From: Paraburkholderia phenoliruptrix
GTDB taxonomy: Bacteria > Pseudomonadota > Gammaproteobacteria > Burkholderiales > Burkholderiaceae
DNA length: 64,000 nucleotides
Direction: 5' to 3'
NCBI RefSeq assembly: GCF_902859825.1
Contig: NZ_CADIKB010000035.1
Span: 1 to 64,000 of the forward strand
The first letter of the stretch is position 1. Every line of letters begins with the position of its first letter. The position numbers were made by a program, and so were the translations under genes. Below the pieces are notes generated by a model. It did not search any database. It saw nothing but the letters and a program-made list of their open reading frames with translations, and had not been told where the DNA came from. Shown here one piece after another: positions 1 to 8,350 of this stretch.

Positions 1-165
1 GGCGATGTCGAGAATGTCGTAGCCGCGATAGTGCAGGTCGTTGCCGGTCTTGCCGACGGTGCACAGCGCCGTGTTGCCCGCGGTCACGCCGGACAGCGCG
101 ACGGACTTTTTCGGTTTGAACGCGCCTGCGTTTGCCGTGTTCGCGCTGTTGTCTGCTTCGCTCAT
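1..165 (-). CDS. prpC: 2-methylcitrate synthase PrpC, N-terminal part (runs off the left edge)
   Basis: Only the first 55 codons are present. The enzyme condenses propionyl-CoA with oxaloacetate in the methylcitrate cycle. The segment TALCTVGKTGNDLHYRGY followed by DILDIA is the start of the citrate-synthase fold as seen in PrpC. The ATG at 165 has a GGAG ribosome site just upstream. It is transcribed away from prpR, and a sigma-54 promoter lies 50 to 65 bases upstream. In many relatives prpB precedes prpC; here prpC is the gene next to prpR. Identification rests on the N-terminus only. Confidence 0.85.
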   Translation of the reverse strand, partial: MSEADNSANTANAGAFKPKKSVALSGVTAGNTALCTVGKTGNDLHYRGYDILDIA

Positions 166-215
166 CGGTGTGTCTCCAGATGCTTTGGGGGGTTGGGTTG
201 ACCGCGGCCTTAAAC

Positions 216-230
216 GCAAGGAATGGGCCA
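216..230 (-). promoter_or_regulatory. sigma-54 (-24/-12) promoter of prpC
   Basis: Read on the minus strand the sequence is TGGCCCATTCCTTGC, matching the consensus TGGCAC-N5-TTGC at 14 or so of the key positions with exact GG/GC spacing. Transcription would begin about 12 bases downstream, leaving a short leader before prpC at 165. The divergent neighbour prpR encodes a sigma-54 activator, which fits. Confidence 0.85.
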
Positions 231-294
231 CCGCTGCTGGCATACGCTAAGTGCCTGATTTGGCAAACGAGTTCTGTGCACCCTGGCCGTCGCC

Positions 295-332
295 GTTTCA
301 CAAGCGAAATGGCCGCATTTCATTTTTGAAAC
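295..332. promoter_or_regulatory. paired operator, probable PrpR upstream activating sequence
   Basis: Two copies of TTTC-N6-GAAA occur at 296-309 and 318-331, 22 bp apart (two helical turns). They are nested in a larger dyad: GAAATG-GCCG-CATTTC at 306-321, with GTTTC and GAAAC at the outer ends, both centred on 313/314. The site sits about 65 to 115 bp upstream of the sigma-54 promoter, the usual place for an enhancer, and just ahead of prpR, so it could also mediate autoregulation. PrpR binding is inferred. Confidence 0.65.
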
Positions 333-392
333 GCAAGCGCGCATAATACGCGGACCTTCACCTTCGCACACACCCTTTCGCGAGTTGCAACC

Positions 393-2363
393 GTGAGCAC
401 CCCACCGTTCGACGCCGCCCCGCGCCCGCGCATCTGGGCGCTCAGCATCAGCCGCCTGCGCGATCTCTTTCTCGACATCGCCGGCGAATATGGGGAGCGC
501 GCCGATTTGCGCATTGTCGCGCGAGGCTTCGAAGACGCCGTCCGCGAAATCGAAGCCGCCGGCGCGGGACGCCCCGACGTCGTCATTGCCGGCGGCTCGA
601 ACGGCGCGTATCTGAAGACGCGCGTCGCCGTGCCGGTCGTCATGATCACCCCAACGGGTTTCGACGTGATGCATGCGCTCGCCCGCGCCCGCCGCGACGG
701 CGCGAAGGTCGCGCTGGTCATGCACGGCGACACGCCCGACGAAGTGCGCCGTTTCGTCGCCGCATTCGGGCTCGACGTGACGTTCGCCTCGCACCAATCC
801 GCGCAGGACGCGGAGAGCGTCGTGCTGGACCTGCGCGATCGCGGCATCGACGTGGTGGTCGGCCCCGGACTCGTCACCGACCTCGCCGCGAACGCCGGCA
901 TGGGCGCGGTGTTCCTGTACTCACGCGCTTCGGTGCGCGCCGGCTTCGAGACCGCGCTCGAAGTTGCGCAGGCCACGCGGCGCGAAACGCTACGCCGGCA
1001 GCGGCTCGACAATCTGCTGCAACATCTGCGTGACGGCGTCGTCGCGCTCGACGCCGAAGGACGCGTCGAGGCGATGAACCAGCGCCTTGCCGCCGTGCTC
1101 GGCATCGACGCGGCGAATGCAGCCGGCCGGGCGCTGCTCGAACTCGCGCCGGATCTCGCCGGCAGCCTGCCCGACTCGGACGGCGACGCGTTCTGCACCG
1201 TGCGCGGCGCGAGCTACGTCGTGCATCGCGGACCGCTTGCGAGCGGCGGCGCGGCGGCGGGCACCGTGTTGACGTTTCAGGAGTCGCGCGCGGTCGAGCG
1301 GCTCGACCGGACGCTGCGCTCGCGTCAGCGCGTGCAGCAGTTCAGCGCGCGTTACCGGCTGGAAGAAATGGTGGGCGCCTCCGAACCCATGCAACGCGTG
1401 CGCGCGCTCGTGCAGCGTTACGCGAGGTCCGACGCGACCGTGCTGATTCTCGGCGAGAGCGGCACCGGCAAGGAAATGGTCGCGCAGAGCATGCATCAGT
1501 TGAGCGCGCGGCGCGACTTCGCGTTCGTCGCGATCAATTGCGGCGCGTTTCCGGAGGCCTTGCTGGAAAGCGAACTGTTCGGCTACGAAGAAGGCGCGTT
1601 CACCGGCGCGCGCAAAGGCGGCAAGGCGGGGCTGATCGAAGTCGCGCATCGCGGCACCCTGTTTCTCGACGAAATCGGCGAGATGCCGCTGTCATTGCAA
1701 AGCCGTTTGCTGCGCGTGTTGCAGGAGCGCGAAGTCGTGCGGCTCGGCTCGACGGAACCGACGCGCGTCGACATTCGCGTGATCGCCGCGACACATCGCG
1801 CGCTGACCGAGGGGATCGAAGCGGGCCGCTTTCGCGCCGATCTCTACTACCGGCTCAACATTTTGAGCATTGCGCTGCCGCCGCTGCGCGAGCGTCCAAC
1901 GGATCTGCTGCCGCTCGCCGTCGAATTGCTCCTGCAAGCCGCGGCACGCGAGCCGAGACTCGCCGCGCGACTGCCCGACGCCGCTGCCGCCGAACGCGTT
2001 CTCGCCGCGCTCGCCGAGCCGTTGCAGCGTTACGCATGGCCGGGCAATGTGCGCGAGTTACAAAACGTGATCGAACGGATTGCCGTGGAGCTGGCGGAGA
2101 TGGAGACGGACGCCGACCCGGAAACCGGCAGCGAAGCGCTCATCACGCGAGACATGTTGCGCAGCATCGCGCCGGAAATCGCGGAGCCGCCGCACTCGCG
2201 GGCGAAGAAAGCCGCATTGACACTACGCGAGCGCAGCCGTCATGTGGAAGCCGACGAGATCCGTGCCGCGCTCGCCGCGCATGACGGCGACCGCGATGCG
2301 GTGTGCGACGCGCTCGGCATCAGCAAGACGACGTTATGGCGGAAGCTGAACGCGGCGCGTTAG
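393..2363 (+). CDS. prpR: Propionate catabolism sigma-54-dependent activator PrpR
   Basis: 656 residues starting at GTG. An N-terminal PrpR sensor domain covers about residues 15-185 (in the family it responds to 2-methylcitrate). A linker resembling a PAS region follows. The central AAA+ domain has Walker A GESGTGKE near residue 353 and the sigma-54 contact loop GAFTGA near 401. A Fis-type helix-turn-helix lies at about 628-652 (VCDALGISKTTLWRKL). All catalytic features of an active enhancer-binding protein are intact. It is divergent from prpC, whose promoter is of the -24/-12 type. The 3' end overlaps a convergent AraC-type gene by 44 bases. Confidence 0.93.
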   Translation: MSTPPFDAAPRPRIWALSISRLRDLFLDIAGEYGERADLRIVARGFEDAVREIEAAGAGRPDVVIAGGSNGAYLKTRVAVPVVMITPTGFDVMHALARARRDGAKVALVMHGDTPDEVRRFVAAFGLDVTFASHQSAQDAESVVLDLRDRGIDVVVGPGLVTDLAANAGMGAVFLYSRASVRAGFETALEVAQATRRETLRRQRLDNLLQHLRDGVVALDAEGRVEAMNQRLAAVLGIDAANAAGRALLELAPDLAGSLPDSDGDAFCTVRGASYVVHRGPLASGGAAAGTVLTFQESRAVERLDRTLRSRQRVQQFSARYRLEEMVGASEPMQRVRALVQRYARSDATVLILGESGTGKEMVAQSMHQLSARRDFAFVAINCGAFPEALLESELFGYEEGAFTGARKGGKAGLIEVAHRGTLFLDEIGEMPLSLQSRLLRVLQEREVVRLGSTEPTRVDIRVIAATHRALTEGIEAGRFRADLYYRLNILSIALPPLRERPTDLLPLAVELLLQAAAREPRLAARLPDAAAAERVLAALAEPLQRYAWPGNVRELQNVIERIAVELAEMETDADPETGSEALITRDMLRSIAPEIAEPPHSRAKKAALTLRERSRHVEADEIRAALAAHDGDRDAVCDALGISKTTLWRKLNAAR

Positions 2364-2724
2364 TCTTCTTCACGGCGGCTGCGCCATGCTTGCCGGCATT
2401 GGCCGCCGCGCGCGCGATGAACATGCTCGGCGTCATGCCGCAGCATCGCTTGAAATGCCTGCCGAAATGGCTCTGGTCGAAGAAGCCGACCTCGGTCGCG
2501 ACCACGGAGCCGGGCACGCCTTCGAGCAGCAGCGTCTGCGCCCGCTGAATGCGCACGCCGCACAAATAGCGATACGGCGAGGAGCCGTATTGCTGCCGGA
2601 ACACGGTCGCGAAACGCGACACGCTGAGCGCGGACAGCGCCGCGAGTTGAGCGAGGGTCACGGGCTCGTTGAAATGCGCTTCGATAAAAGCCCGCGCGGC
2701 ATTGAGGCTGATGGACTGTTTCAT
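2320..2724 (-). CDS. AraC-type DNA-binding domain protein (no sensor domain)
   Basis: 134 residues with the two helix-turn-helix units of AraC/XylS: residues about 20-45 (VTLAQLAALSALSVSRFATV) and 70-95 (GSVVATEVGFFDQSHFGRHF). The usual N-terminal effector domain is absent, so it is a stand-alone DNA-binding module of the SoxS/MarA size class. Its start codon overlaps the stop of the upstream FAD oxidoreductase (ATGA), making it the last gene of the leftward operon and a likely local regulator. Its 3' end overlaps the end of prpR on the other strand. The C-terminal 25 residues show no recognisable motif and are coded within that overlap. Confidence 0.85.
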   Translation of the reverse strand: MKQSISLNAARAFIEAHFNEPVTLAQLAALSALSVSRFATVFRQQYGSSPYRYLCGVRIQRAQTLLLEGVPGSVVATEVGFFDQSHFGRHFKRCCGMTPSMFIARAAANAGKHGAAAVKKTNAPRSASAITSSC

Positions 2725-3887
2725 GACGTCACGATGCTCGGGCGGGGCGCCGCCTCTTTGGCAAAACGCTGAATGGAAAATCGGTCGAGCGAAATCGGCG
2801 TGCTGCCTCTATCGACGAGCTCCGCCAACGTCTCGCCCACGCCCGGACCGATCTGAAAACCGGAGCCGCTGAAGCCGAACGCATAGAAGAGCCCATCCAC
2901 CTTGCTGCTCGGACCGATCACTGGTTCGCTATCGGGCAGATAACTTTCGACACCGCTCCACACGCGAATCACATGCAGCGGCGCGAGCGCGGGCACGAGC
3001 CGGCGCATTTGCGCAAGCTGGCGCACGGTGTTGTGGGGCAGCACCGACGCGCGGCTCGTCGCAGCATCGGCCGGCCCCGCAGGCCCGCCGCCGACGATGA
3101 TGTTGCCGCGCGGAATCTGCCGGAAGTAAATGCTCTCCTGCTTGATGGACGTAAACACGCCCATCGACGATTTGAAAATGTACGGCACCGGCTCGGTCAC
3201 ACACATTTGCGGCCCGCTCACGGCAAGCGGCGCGCCTTCGCCGAACTGTTCGGTGAGGCGCGTGGCCCACGCGCCCGCGCAGATCACCAGTTGTGCCGCG
3301 CGGTACACGTCGCCGCGCGCGCTCTCCACGCGAAAGCGGTCGCCGTCTTTTTCGACGTGCACGATCTCTGTATTCTCGATCACCTGCGCGCCGAGCCGCG
3401 CCGCCGCGCGTCCGAACGCGGGCGCGGCGAGGCGCGGATTCGCGTGGCCGTCGAGCGGCGAAATGGACGCCGCCAGCACTTCGCGTCCGAGAAACGGGAA
3501 GCGCTCGAACATAGCCTTGCCATGCAGCACTTCGAGCTCGAGCCCGTAAGCGCGCGCGTCGATCGCATACTGCTCGAAATGCTCGACGTCCTTCTCGTGA
3601 TAGCACACGCGCGTATGGCCGACCGGCAGGAACTCCACGTCCTCGCCGAGCAGTTCCGCCGAACGCTGCCAGGTGCGCAGCGCGCGATTGGCCATGGCAA
3701 GCTGCGGCAGCGCGCGCCCCTGACGCCGAATGCCGCCGAAATTAACGCCGCTCGCCTGCTGTCCGGTGAGCCCGCGCTCAAGCAGGATGACCGAGCGATT
3801 GCGCCCGCGCAGAAAAAACGCGGTCGTCGTGCCCATGATGCCGCCGCCGATCACGATGACGTCGGCTTCGTTGCGCGCCGCGCTCAT
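2721..3887 (-). CDS. FAD-dependent oxidoreductase, DAO family (opine oxidase B / HcnC-like subunit)
   Basis: 388 residues of the D-amino-acid-oxidase fold. The N-terminal dinucleotide motif VIVIGGGIMG (about 10-19) is followed by a family-typical FGGIRRQGR segment. The C-terminus has VWSGVESYLPDSEPVIG and FYAFGFSGSGFQIGPGVGE, which close the FAD site. With the two upstream genes it forms a heterotrimer of the type seen in opine oxidase, hydrogen cyanide synthase and D-hydroxyproline dehydrogenase; this is the subunit that oxidises the C-N bond. ATG at 3887 is chosen because it overlaps the previous stop (ATGA); the open frame continues further upstream only as a shadow of that gene. The exact substrate is unknown. 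Confidence 0.88.
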   Translation of the reverse strand: MSAARNEADVIVIGGGIMGTTTAFFLRGRNRSVILLERGLTGQQASGVNFGGIRRQGRALPQLAMANRALRTWQRSAELLGEDVEFLPVGHTRVCYHEKDVEHFEQYAIDARAYGLELEVLHGKAMFERFPFLGREVLAASISPLDGHANPRLAAPAFGRAAARLGAQVIENTEIVHVEKDGDRFRVESARGDVYRAAQLVICAGAWATRLTEQFGEGAPLAVSGPQMCVTEPVPYIFKSSMGVFTSIKQESIYFRQIPRGNIIVGGGPAGPADAATSRASVLPHNTVRQLAQMRRLVPALAPLHVIRVWSGVESYLPDSEPVIGPSSKVDGLFYAFGFSGSGFQIGPGVGETLAELVDRGSTPISLDRFSIQRFAKEAAPRPSIVTS

Positions 3888-5263
3888 TGCGTGACCTCCT
3901 CGGTGAGCGCAACGGGCAGCGGCTTGACGGGCGCCTGACCGCGCAGCCGTCCCACGGAAGCAAGCGGCACGCACGCCGCCGCCGCGATGACTTCCGCGCC
4001 CGCATGACCACAATAACGTCCCTGGCAACGGCCCATGCCGACGCGCGAAAACGCCTTCGCGCGGTTGGCTTCCGTGGCACCGGCTTCGCGAACGACGCGG
4101 CGCAGTTCGCCTGCCGTGATCGCTTCGCAGCGGCAGACAATCGTTTCGTCGGGCAGGGCCGCCGCGAACTTCGCCGGCCATGGAAACGCCTCGCGCAAGC
4201 CCGCGGCAAAGCGCGAAAAGCGCGCGAGCTCGGCTCGCAAACCGTCCATATCGCCGATGCCGGCCGCTTGCACGCCGTGGTCCTGCAGCGCGGCAAGCGC
4301 CGCGAGGCGGCCCGCACGTTCGGCAGCGTCGGCGCCGCGCACGCGCGCGCCGTCGCCGGCCAGATACACGCCCTTTACGCTGCTGCGGCCGTCGCCGTCG
4401 ATGGCGGGAAGCCACTGCTTTGTATCGTCGTCGAAAATGAAGCCACAGCCGGCGAGATCTGCGAGCTGCGTTTCAGGGCGCAAGTGATAGCCGAGCGTGA
4501 CCGCATCGCAGGGGAATTCCAGGCGTTTGCCGCGAGGCAACGCGACTTTCACGCCGCTCACGCCCGTTTCCGGCGAGCCCTTTATCTCGAGCGGCTGCAC
4601 GCCTCTATAAACCGGCACGCGCGCTTTCGACAGCACACGCGTCAACGCAAGGCCTTTTTTCAGCACGGCAGGAAGGGCGAGGAGACGCGGCAGCGCGGTC
4701 AGGCGCTGCATGAACCTGGACGTGTCAAGCACGGCGGCGATCTGCGCGCCCGCCTTCACGTATTGCGCGGACACGAGATAGAGCAGCGGCCCGCTGCCCA
4801 TCATGACGATGCGCGAGCCGATCGCGCAGCCCTGCGATTTGAGTGCCACCTGTGCGCCGCCCAGGCTGTAGGTGCCCGCCTGATGCCAGCCTCTCACCGG
4901 CATGAGCCGGTCGGTCGCGCCGCTGCAAATGATCAGCGCGTCGAACGGCAGCGTGCCGTAGCGCGTCCCGCTGACCGTGTGTACTTCGTTCGCCGAAATA
5001 TTCCACACAAGCGTTTCCGGCCGATAGTCGATGCGGCCCTTCAGCACGTCGAAGCTCTGATGCAACGCAGCCGCGCGCGCCGCCTCCGTGCCGTACAGCG
5101 TGTCGTAGCTGCGCGAAAAGCCGTCCGGTTGACGGCGGTAAATCTGGCCGCCGTCGCGCCGGCCTTCGTCGATCACCGTGGGGCGCAGGCCCGCCTCGAC
5201 GCAGGCCTGTGCCGCGCGCACTCCGGCAGGCCCCGCGCCGACGATGATTACGCGCGTGGCCAT
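3884..5263 (-). CDS. FAD/NAD(P) oxidoreductase with C-terminal BFD-like Fe-S domain (opine oxidase A / HcnB-like subunit)
   Basis: 459 residues. An N-terminal FAD motif VIIVGAGPAG starts at residue 5, and a second nucleotide-binding segment VMMGSGPLLY lies mid-protein. A C-terminal cysteine-rich region (CRCEAITAGEL, then GRCQGRYCGHAGAEVI) resembles the BFD [2Fe-2S] domain of HcnB and OoxA. The subunit probably passes electrons from the DAO subunit to an acceptor. It overlaps the upstream ferredoxin-like gene by 16 bases and the downstream gene by 4. The start MATRVIIVG is preferred because it puts the FAD motif at the N-terminus. Confidence 0.87.
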   Translation of the reverse strand: MATRVIIVGAGPAGVRAAQACVEAGLRPTVIDEGRRDGGQIYRRQPDGFSRSYDTLYGTEAARAAALHQSFDVLKGRIDYRPETLVWNISANEVHTVSGTRYGTLPFDALIICSGATDRLMPVRGWHQAGTYSLGGAQVALKSQGCAIGSRIVMMGSGPLLYLVSAQYVKAGAQIAAVLDTSRFMQRLTALPRLLALPAVLKKGLALTRVLSKARVPVYRGVQPLEIKGSPETGVSGVKVALPRGKRLEFPCDAVTLGYHLRPETQLADLAGCGFIFDDDTKQWLPAIDGDGRSSVKGVYLAGDGARVRGADAAERAGRLAALAALQDHGVQAAGIGDMDGLRAELARFSRFAAGLREAFPWPAKFAAALPDETIVCRCEAITAGELRRVVREAGATEANRAKAFSRVGMGRCQGRYCGHAGAEVIAAAACVPLASVGRLRGQAPVKPLPVALTEEVTQ

Positions 5264-5562
5264 ACGCCCTCCCCCGCATCGGCGAGTCTCGTCACGATCG
5301 ACATGCCCGGCGCAGCCGGCGTGCTGCAGGCGCGCAGGCGCTCGCCTTGCGCAGTCCAGACCCAGCAGTCCTGGCACGCGCCCATCAGGCAGAAGCCGGC
5401 GCGGCGGCCGTCGCCGAATTCGGAATCGCGCAGCGTGCTGCCGCTCGTGAGCAGCGCGACCATCAGCGTGTCGCCTTCGGCGGCCTCGCGCGTCACGCCG
5501 TCGACGGTGATCGGAAAAGTCTTGCGACCCGTTTCCGCGAGCCGCGCAAATCGCTGGTTCAT
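5248..5562 (-). CDS. (2Fe-2S)-binding small subunit, HcnA-like
   Basis: 104 residues, the usual size of the gamma subunit of HcnABC-type dehydrogenases. Four cysteines lie in the plant-ferredoxin-like pattern C-L-M-G-A-C-Q-D-C followed 16 residues later by R-A-C-S-T-P. An N-terminal beta-grasp segment (FPITVDGVTREAAEGDTLMVALL) precedes it. It overlaps the stop of the ABC ATPase gene (ATGA) and the start of the next subunit, so the three dehydrogenase genes are translationally coupled to the importer. It probably carries electrons between the flavin subunits. Confidence 0.86.
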   Translation of the reverse strand: MNQRFARLAETGRKTFPITVDGVTREAAEGDTLMVALLTSGSTLRDSEFGDGRRAGFCLMGACQDCWVWTAQGERLRACSTPAAPGMSIVTRLADAGEGVWPRA

Positions 5563-7406
5563 GCGGGGATCGTCTCCAGATTCTGCAACCGGCTCAGCTC
5601 CGCCGCCGAGTGATGGCACAGAATCTCCGCGCCGGAAGGCAGCTTCTTCAGCGAGGGCGGCGTGACGTTGCATACGCCGTCGATACGCACCGGACAACGC
5701 GCGCGGAAGGAACACAGCTCGGGCACGGCGGCGCTCTCGCCCATCGCGGGCAATGCGCACGCGGCGACGTGCCGGCGTGCGTCGAGCCAGCCGGGTTTCA
5801 GTTCGGGCACCGAATCGACCAGCAAGCCCGTGTAGGGGTGATACGGCGGCGCGGCGAGCACGTCGCGCTGTCCCGCTTCCACGCGCTGGCCTGCGTATAG
5901 CACGATGACTTCGTCGCAAATTGCGCGCACAGTCGAAATATCGTGGCTGATGAACATGTACGACACGCCCAGCTCGCGGCGCAATTCGGCGAGCAGATCG
6001 AGGATCGCGGCGCCGACCACCGTATCGAGCGCGGACGTCACCTCGTCGCAGAGAATCAGCGCGGGATCGGCGGCGAGCGCGCGCGCCAGGTTCACGCGCT
6101 GCTTCTGGCCGCCGGAGAGCCCAGCCGGCGTGCGCGTCGCAATGGAGGCCGGCAGCTTGACCAGATCGAGCAGCGCGAGCATGCGCTTCTTCGCGGCCGC
6201 GCCGCGCAGATGGTGATAGAACGCGAGCGGCCGGGCGAGAATATCCGCGATCGAATGACTCGGGTTCAGCGCGGTATCGGCGTTCTGGAACACGATCTGA
6301 ATCTGCCGGTACTGCTCGGGCGTGCGGCCGGATAGTTGCGCGGGCAACGGCTCGCCGTTGAACAGCACTTCGCCGCGCGCCCGGTCGACGAGACCCGCCA
6401 CCACGCGCGCCAGTGTCGTCTTGCCCGAACCCGATTCGCCGATCACGCCGAGCGCGCTGCCGCGCGGGATGGTGAGACTCACGTCGTCGAGCACGCGCAC
6501 GGCGGGCACGCCGTTACGGTCGATGCGGCCATAGCCCGCCGACAGTCCGCGGATTTCGAGGAGCGGCGGCACGGGTTCGGCGCCGTCCTTTGGTACACCG
6601 AACGATGCCTCCGGGCGGCGCGTCGCGGCCAGCAACTGGCGCGTGTAGGCATCCACCGGCGCATCGAGCACCTGCGCGACCGCGCCGTTTTCCTTCACCG
6701 CGCCGCCGTTGAGCACGACGATGCGGTCGGCCATCTGCGCGACGACGGCCAGATCGTGCGACACATACACGGCTGTCGTGCCGAGTTCGCGCACCACCTT
6801 CTTGAACGCCGCGAGCACTTCGATCTGCGTGGTCACGTCGAGCGCGGTGGTCGGTTCGTCGAACACGACGACAGCCGGGTCGGTGATCAACGCCATCGCC
6901 GCCATCAAACGCTGCAGTTGGCCGCCGGACACCTGATGCGGATAGCGCTCGCCGATCGTCTCCGGCGCGGGCAGCGCAAGCGCGCGAAAGAGGCCGATCG
7001 CCTTGGTGCGTGCGGCTTCCTTGCTCATCAACTGATGCAGCAGCGCGGGCTCCGTCACCTGATCCATGATCGTGCGCGCCGGATTGAAGCCCGCGGCCGC
7101 ACTCTGCGCGACATACGCGACGGTGCGCGCGCGCAACGCGCGGCGGCCTTGCGCATCGAGTGCAAGCACATCCACGTCGCCGATTCGTACCGAGCCGCCG
7201 CTGATCGAGCAGCCCGCACGCGCATAGCCGAGCAGCGACAACGCGATGGTCGTCTTGCCTGAACCCGATTCGCCGATCAGCGCGAGCACCTCGCCCTTCT
7301 TCACCGAAAAGTCGACGCCCTTGACGATCTCCGTCACCGGCCCGTGCGCCGCGCCCGCGACGACACGCAGCCCCTTTACTTCAATCATGTCGTGCTCGGC
7401 CATCAT
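5559..7406 (-). CDS. Peptide/opine ABC importer, double ATP-binding protein (DppD-DppF fusion)
   Basis: 615 residues with two complete ATPase modules. Module 1 has Walker A GESGSGKTT (about 44), signature VSGGQLQRLM and Walker B VVVFDEPTTALD. Module 2 has GESGSGKTTLA (about 320), LSGGQKQRVNLA and LILCDEVTSALD. A C-terminal cysteine-containing oligopeptide-transporter tail follows (CSFRARCPVRIDGVC). One fused protein replaces the usual DppD and DppF pair, as in YejF and GsiA. It energises the two permeases encoded just upstream. Start at 7406 overlaps the permease stop. Confidence 0.93.
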   Translation of the reverse strand: MMAEHDMIEVKGLRVVAGAAHGPVTEIVKGVDFSVKKGEVLALIGESGSGKTTIALSLLGYARAGCSISGGSVRIGDVDVLALDAQGRRALRARTVAYVAQSAAAGFNPARTIMDQVTEPALLHQLMSKEAARTKAIGLFRALALPAPETIGERYPHQVSGGQLQRLMAAMALITDPAVVVFDEPTTALDVTTQIEVLAAFKKVVRELGTTAVYVSHDLAVVAQMADRIVVLNGGAVKENGAVAQVLDAPVDAYTRQLLAATRRPEASFGVPKDGAEPVPPLLEIRGLSAGYGRIDRNGVPAVRVLDDVSLTIPRGSALGVIGESGSGKTTLARVVAGLVDRARGEVLFNGEPLPAQLSGRTPEQYRQIQIVFQNADTALNPSHSIADILARPLAFYHHLRGAAAKKRMLALLDLVKLPASIATRTPAGLSGGQKQRVNLARALAADPALILCDEVTSALDTVVGAAILDLLAELRRELGVSYMFISHDISTVRAICDEVIVLYAGQRVEAGQRDVLAAPPYHPYTGLLVDSVPELKPGWLDARRHVAACALPAMGESAAVPELCSFRARCPVRIDGVCNVTPPSLKKLPSGAEILCHHSAAELSRLQNLETIPA

Positions 7407-8350
7407 GCGTCTCCGTGGCTACGGCTGCGACGCCGCAAGTTGTCGATCAGCAGGTTCATGCCGATGGTGAGCGTGGCGATCGCGACGGCCGGCATCAACA
7501 CGGCAGGCGCGCCTTCGGACAGGCCGCCGATGTTCTCGCGCACGAGCGAGCCCCAGTCCGCATTCGGCGGCTGCACGCCGAGACCGAGGAAGCTCAGGCC
7601 GCTCAGCAACAGCACGATGAACACGAAGCGCAGGCCGAAATCTGCGAGCATCGGGTGAATCATGTTCGGCAAGACCTCGACACGCGCGATGTACAGCAAC
7701 CCTTCGCCGCGGGCGCGGGCGACCTGCACGTATTCGAGTCCCATCAGATTCAATGCGAGGGAACGCGAGATGCGGAATGCGCCGGGAATGTAGGCAAGCG
7801 CCGCGACCGTCGTGAGCATCGGGATCGACGAACCGAATGCGGCGATCACGACGAGCGCGAGCACCTTGCTCGGAATGGAGATGAGCGCATCGAACAGGCG
7901 GCTCAGCCCCTCGTCAACCCATCTGCCCGAGACTGCCGCAAGCAGTCCGAAGAATGTGCCGACGGTGCTCGCGAGCATGGCCGCCGCGAGCGCGAGGCCG
8001 ACCGTGTAGCGCGCGCCGTAGAGAATCCGGCTCAACATGTCGCGGCCGAGATAGTCGGTGCCGAGCGGATACGCCGCGCTGTAACGGCCGAAAATTTCCG
8101 TGGAGGTCAGCGCACCGCCTTTGTACGGCGCGACGAGCGGCCCGACGAACGCGACCAGCAGCCAGAACAGCACGATCACGAGGCCGAGCAGGCCGAGCAC
8201 GGAAAAGCGCTGCACGAGCCGTTGCAGCGTGTTCAGGCGAACGGGCGAAGTATCGACAACCGGCGCTTCGGCGACGGCCTCGTCGCGGCTCACGTCGTAC
8301 AGTTCGGTGCCCGCGTGCGGGACGGGGGGGTGGGTAGGTCGGCTAATCAT
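7403..8350 (-). CDS. Peptide/opine ABC importer permease, DppC-like
   Basis: 315 residues. An N-terminal OppC_N-type region with one membrane helix (about 50-72, LGLLGLVIVLFWLLVAFVG) is followed by PLGTDYLGRDMLSRILYGAR, the hallmark of DppC/OppC proteins. The permease core has the cytoplasmic EAA-like loop at ARARGEGLLYIARVEVLPN. It pairs with the DppB-like protein upstream. The ATG at 8350 overlaps that stop codon; the longer frame upstream is a shadow. Confidence 0.92.
   Translation of the reverse strand: MISRPTHPPVPHAGTELYDVSRDEAVAEAPVVDTSPVRLNTLQRLVQRFSVLGLLGLVIVLFWLLVAFVGPLVAPYKGGALTSTEIFGRYSAAYPLGTDYLGRDMLSRILYGARYTVGLALAAAMLASTVGTFFGLLAAVSGRWVDEGLSRLFDALISIPSKVLALVVIAAFGSSIPMLTTVAALAYIPGAFRISRSLALNLMGLEYVQVARARGEGLLYIARVEVLPNMIHPMLADFGLRFVFIVLLLSGLSFLGLGVQPPNADWGSLVRENIGGLSEGAPAVLMPAVAIATLTIGMNLLIDNLRRRSRSHGDA

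Noticed and set aside
4000..4415. N-terminal extension of the DAO-family protein up to 4415
   Set aside because: The extension lies antisense-free but in the wrong frame of the upstream FAD gene; the Rossmann motif starts right after ATG 3887.
3887..5665. A 592-codon open frame on the plus strand opposite the FAD oxidoreductase genes
   Set aside because: It is fully antisense to three genes with clear motifs, is very rich in Arg/Ala/His and has no recognisable domain; typical of shadow frames in GC-rich DNA.
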